7,717 nucleotides of DNA, from positions 1 through 7,717 of the forward strand of contig JAGWVP010000138.1 of the NCBI GenBank assembly GCA_018970825.1, written 5' to 3'. Below the pieces are notes generated by a model that was not told the origin of the DNA, ran no database searches, and was given only the letters and a program-made list of their open reading frames with translations. The position numbers and the translations under genes were made by a program. The first letter of the stretch is position 1. Every line of letters begins with the position of its first letter. Shown piece by piece: positions 5,090 through 7,717 of the stretch. The DNA is from a bacterium (GTDB taxonomy: Bacteria; Desulfobacterota; Binatia; UBA12015).

Positions 5090-6750
5090 GAGCGGGGGCC
5101 CAGCCGGCCGACCAGCGCGCGCCCGAGTTCCTGCCCGATCACCTCGTTGCCGCGTGCGTTCGGGTGGGTGTCGCGCAGGTGGAAGGTGCGCCCGCCGGGC
5201 TCGGCCGCGCGCATCGCGGGGAGCACGTCGACGCAGTCGATCGTGCGTTCAACGCAGAACTCGGCGATCTTCCGCTGCGGCAGGTCGCGATCGAGCCGGG
5301 CCCCGTCGGGCCGCGCCGAGCGGACCCGTTCCCACAGCGCGTCGTCCACCTGCTGCTGGTCCGGGAGGACGAGGACGAGCAGGCGCTTGCCGAGCGCCTC
5401 GTGGAACCGATCGAGGGCGGCGAGTGCCCTGCCGAGTCGCCGTCGCATCTCCTCGTTCGCGGGATCGAGCACGTCCGCGCGGCGGATCTCGATGCCGAGG
5501 AACTCCTCCTCGTCGAAGGTCGGCTTCTCCCGCGAAGGGTCGAGCACGAAGTCGGGCGTCTCGGGCGTCGGCGTCGCCCCGCCCGCGCCGGCCCGCGGCG
5601 GGGCGGACGACGCGGGGTCCGCGCTGCGGCCCGCCGAGGCCGCGATCGCGATCCGCCGCGGCACCTGCCACAGCAGCCAGTGGCGCAGGCTCGCATGGGT
5701 GAGCGGGAGCGTCTCGGGGTCCTCGATCTCCAGGACGTCGTTGCCGACGAAGAGCGCGACCACGACCGTCGTCGGCCGCGTCGCGAGGACGCGCGCGTGC
5801 AGCAGCCACTCCGCCTCGCGGAGCCCGGCCCCCGCGACGCCCCAGTTCTGGAGGACGACCCGGCCGCGTCGCCCGCCGACGCCTCGTGCCGCCGCGCGCT
5901 CGGCGACCTCGACGAACGTCCGGTCGTGGGGCACGACGCCGACGACGAGGGAGTCGCCGAGCACCGCGACCAGCAGGTCGTCGCCGCCGGCGATGGAAGG
6001 TTCGTCGTCGTAGAAGCCCTCGCGATTCACCGGGAAGCCGAAGCGACGCGAACCCGGAGCGAGCAGCTGCGCGCGGATCCTGTCGCTCGGGTCCGCACCG
6101 GCCGAAAGCAGCGGACTCGGTCGCAGCACCGCGACGGCCGCGGCGGCGGCCTCGCAGCAGACGAGCGCGAGCATGGCGACGGCCGCGGCGCGCAACAGAG
6201 TCGAACCGGACGAGGCCGCGCGCGCGGGGGCCCGCCCCTTCGCGGCGCGGGTGAGTTCGCGCGGGTCGAGCCTCGGTTCGGCGGAAGGTGTCGACCGGGC
6301 GGCTCGCACCGCGAGTGCGGCGAAGGCGAGCGCGAGCACGCCGCGGAAGAGGGCGTCGAGGATCTCGCGGCGGTGCGCGCCGAGAAGCCCGCCGAGGAGG
6401 GGGGCGGGCGCCGCCAGGTCGAGGAGCGTCGACGCCGCGAGGGCGGTCGCGATCGCGGCGAAGACCTCGGGCCAGGCGCCCTCTCCGCGCGCCGGCCCGC
6501 CCGGTCGCGTCGCACGTCGGAAGATCGCGAGGGCCGCGGCCAGCGCGAGGGCCTGCGCTGCGAGTGCGCCCGAGACGCGCAACGGAACCGGGCGAGGGGC
6601 CCCGGCGGCGAACGTCCGCGCGACGGCGGCGACCAGCCCGAACGCGCACCAGCCGAACACGACGGCCGCGGCGAGCGGCCATGCACGACTCCCGGCCTCC
6701 GGGGAGGATCGCATCGCCGACCCCGTCTCCACGGGGCGGAGGCTCGCCAT
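5086..6750 (-). CDS. Membrane-anchored SGNH/GDSL hydrolase-like protein
   Basis: This 554-residue protein has five predicted membrane helices (about 24-48, 56-77, 93-113, 131-152 and 184-209), then a soluble C-terminal domain. With a cytoplasmic N-terminus the odd number of helices puts that domain in the periplasm. The domain has the SGNH blocks in order: LGDSL with nucleophile Ser267, NWGVAGAG (Gly304/Gly307), FVGND (Asn337) and DTHPNARGN with Asp527 and His529. The catalytic set therefore appears intact. Between blocks III and V lies a long insertion including an Ala/Pro/Gly-rich stretch (about 372-398). The likely role is esterase or O-acetyl-modifying chemistry on an envelope glycan or lipid; the substrate is unknown. 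ATG 6750 lacks a clear ribosome site, and Met13 (6714) has a distant GGAG, so the start is uncertain by 12 residues; neither choice affects the domains. Divergent from the acyl-CoA dehydrogenase gene. Confidence 0.83.
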   Translation of the reverse strand: MASLRPVETGSAMRSSPEAGSRAWPLAAAVVFGWCAFGLVAAVARTFAAGAPRPVPLRVSGALAAQALALAAALAIFRRATRPGGPARGEGAWPEVFAAIATALAASTLLDLAAPAPLLGGLLGAHRREILDALFRGVLALAFAALAVRAARSTPSAEPRLDPRELTRAAKGRAPARAASSGSTLLRAAAVAMLALVCCEAAAAAVAVLRPSPLLSAGADPSDRIRAQLLAPGSRRFGFPVNREGFYDDEPSIAGGDDLLVAVLGDSLVVGVVPHDRTFVEVAERAAARGVGGRRGRVVLQNWGVAGAGLREAEWLLHARVLATRPTTVVVALFVGNDVLEIEDPETLPLTHASLRHWLLWQVPRRIAIAASAGRSADPASSAPPRAGAGGATPTPETPDFVLDPSREKPTFDEEEFLGIEIRRADVLDPANEEMRRRLGRALAALDRFHEALGKRLLVLVLPDQQQVDDALWERVRSARPDGARLDRDLPQRKIAEFCVERTIDCVDVLPAMRAAEPGGRTFHLRDTHPNARGNEVIGQELGRALVGRLGPRS

Positions 6751-6813
6751 ACGTCGCGCGTGCGGTCAAGGCCGCCGCCGCCCGCCGCTCTCGCCGGCGC
6801 GGACGACTTGCGC

Positions 6814-6831
6814 CGCCGGTCCCCTCCGGCG
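6814..6831 (+). other. Small hairpin just before the acyl-CoA dehydrogenase ribosome site
   Basis: CGCCGG (6814-6819) and CCGGCG (6826-6831) form a six-base-pair stem with a TCCCCT loop. It ends three bases before AGGTG (6834-6838), the likely Shine-Dalgarno of the downstream gene. It could modulate translation or be a chance GC-rich palindrome. No convincing promoter is seen in the rest of the 94-base gap. Confidence 0.2.
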
Positions 6832-6844
6832 ATAGGTGCGGCCG

Positions 6845-7717
6845 ATGGACATCACCTTCAGCGCCGAGGAAGAACGGTTCCGCGAGGCCGCGCGCGCCTG
6901 GATCGAGGCGAACAAGCCGAGCGACCCGCCGGCCGAGAACGACATCGAGGGCCGTCGCTCCTTCGACCTCGCCTGGCAGCGCCGGATGTTCGACGCCGGC
7001 TGGGCGGGCATCTCGTGGCCGAGGGAGTACGGCGGCCGCGGCGCCGCGCTCATGGAACAGCTCATCTGGTACGAGGAGTTCGCGCGCGCCCGGGCCCACG
7101 AGCCGTCGACGCTGTTCGTCGGTCTCAACCACGGCGGCCCGACGCTCATCGCCTGCGGCAGCCCCGAGCAGAAGGCCTTCCACCTGCCGCGCATCCTGCG
7201 GGGCGACGTCGTGTGGTGCCAGGGCTTCTCCGAGCCGGGCGCGGGCTCCGACCTGGGCGGGCTCTCCGCGCGGGCGGTGGTCGACGGCGACGACCTCGTC
7301 GTGAGCGGACAGAAGATCTGGACGAGTTTCGCCCAGATCGCGGAATTCCAGGAACTCCTCGTCCGCACGGATCCCGACGCGCCGAAGCACAAGGGCATCA
7401 GCTGGGTGATCTGCCCGATGGACGCGAAGGGCATCACGATCCGCCCGATCCGCACGATGGCCGGCCACCAGGACTTCTGCGAGGTCTTCTACGACGACGT
7501 GCGGATCCCGCGCTCGAACGTCGTGGGCGCCCTGAACGACGGCTGGCGCGTCGCGATGTCGACGCTCTCCTTCGAGCGCGGCACCGCCTTCCTCTCCGAG
7601 CAGGTCCGGCTCGCCCGCATGGTCGACGAGCTCGTCGAACTCGCCCGCCGCACGCCCGCGGGCGGCTCGCTCCCGGGCGACGACCGGCCGGCCCCGTCGC
7701 CCGGCGGCCGGGCGATC
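6845..7717 (+). CDS. Acyl-CoA dehydrogenase, C-terminus off the window
   Basis: The gene has 291 codons from ATG 6845 to the right edge, about three quarters of a typical 380-400-residue family member. The N-terminal helical domain (1-120) contains AGWAGISWPREYGGRG (51-66) and GPTLIACGSPEQK (98-110). The beta domain contains the flavin-binding signature CQGFSEPGAGSDL (125-137) and SGQKIWTSFA (154-163). It is followed by CEVFYDDVRIPRSNVVG (212-228) and NDGWRVAMSTLSFERG (231-246), which leads into the C-terminal helical domain. The enzyme would introduce an alpha-beta double bond into an acyl-CoA using FAD, with electrons passed to ETF. The catalytic Glu and chain-length determinants probably lie beyond the edge, so the substrate cannot be assigned. 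The pattern resembles the FadE-type enzymes of actinobacterial lipid and sterol catabolism, which is an inference. AGGTG six bases before the ATG supports the start. Confidence 0.92.
   Translation, partial: MDITFSAEEERFREAARAWIEANKPSDPPAENDIEGRRSFDLAWQRRMFDAGWAGISWPREYGGRGAALMEQLIWYEEFARARAHEPSTLFVGLNHGGPTLIACGSPEQKAFHLPRILRGDVVWCQGFSEPGAGSDLGGLSARAVVDGDDLVVSGQKIWTSFAQIAEFQELLVRTDPDAPKHKGISWVICPMDAKGITIRPIRTMAGHQDFCEVFYDDVRIPRSNVVGALNDGWRVAMSTLSFERGTAFLSEQVRLARMVDELVELARRTPAGGSLPGDDRPAPSPGGRAI

Noticed and set aside
6764..6769. TTGACC on the minus strand upstream of the hydrolase gene as a -35 element.
   Set aside because: No -10-like hexamer occurs 16-18 bases downstream, and that position would fall inside the coding start.
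5249..7468. Minus-strand open frame of about 740 codons across the hydrolase and antisense to the acyl-CoA dehydrogenase.
   Set aside because: It is Arg-rich with no recognisable motif, and both overlapped genes have intact family motifs in their own frames.
7650..7717. Possible frameshift near the right edge of the acyl-CoA dehydrogenase, where the sequence turns Gly/Pro-rich (about residues 270-291).
   Set aside because: This region of the family often has a variable Gly/Pro-containing loop, the frame stays open to the edge, and too little sequence remains to judge.
1..7717. CRISPR array, tRNA or rRNA genes, transposase or terminal inverted repeats, and toxin-antitoxin or defence genes.
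   Set aside because: Nothing of the kind was seen on either strand; the space is almost fully occupied by six ordinary genes.

Overview
The window reads as chromosomal DNA from a very GC-rich Gram-negative bacterium. The Gram-negative reading rests on the left-edge gene, which encodes a secreted protein with the alternating short-strand composition of an outer-membrane beta-barrel. A luciferase-like F420-type oxidoreductase, an enoyl-CoA-reductase-like SDR and an acyl-CoA dehydrogenase occur together with very high third-position GC. That mix is often seen in Myxococcota- or Binatota-type genomes, but this placement is an inference; no rRNA or other marker is present.

Layout, left to right. 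Six protein genes are visible and their orientations alternate strictly (-,+,-,+,-,+), so there is no operon here. (1) 1-799, minus: 3' truncated outer-membrane protein with signal peptide and an Ala/Gly-rich linker. (2) 1046-3004, plus: polytopic TMTC-like putative glycosyltransferase with three C-terminal TPRs and a Pro/Trp-rich tail. (3) 3057-3965, minus: SDR oxidoreductase resembling peroxisomal trans-2-enoyl-CoA reductase. (4) 4181-5089, plus: LLM-class, probably F420-dependent oxidoreductase. (5) 5086-6750, minus: membrane protein with five predicted TM helices and a C-terminal SGNH/GDSL hydrolase domain. (6) 6845-7717, plus: N-terminal three-quarters or so of an acyl-CoA dehydrogenase, cut by the window edge.

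The non-coding parts are short. The divergent gap 800-1045 holds a good plus-strand promoter candidate overlapping a dyad, and a weaker minus-strand promoter for the outer-membrane gene. The convergent gap 3005-3056 is almost wholly a GC-rich hairpin that could terminate both flanking genes. The divergent gap 3966-4180 contains a near-perfect dyad inside a promoter-like spacer, a second longer hairpin and a three-copy short direct repeat. Genes 4 and 5 converge with stop codons sharing the tetranucleotide CTAG.

Functionally two themes are mixed. One is acyl-CoA or lipid oxidation and reduction (SDR, LLM oxidoreductase, acyl-CoA dehydrogenase). The other is the cell envelope (outer-membrane protein, TMTC-like transferase, SGNH hydrolase). 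I see no mobile element, CRISPR array, RNA gene, toxin-antitoxin pair or defence locus, and no convincing evidence of a new multi-gene system. The most interesting points are the SDR without the usual catalytic Tyr-x-x-x-Lys, the structured divergent promoter region at 3966-4180, and the strict alternation of gene direction.
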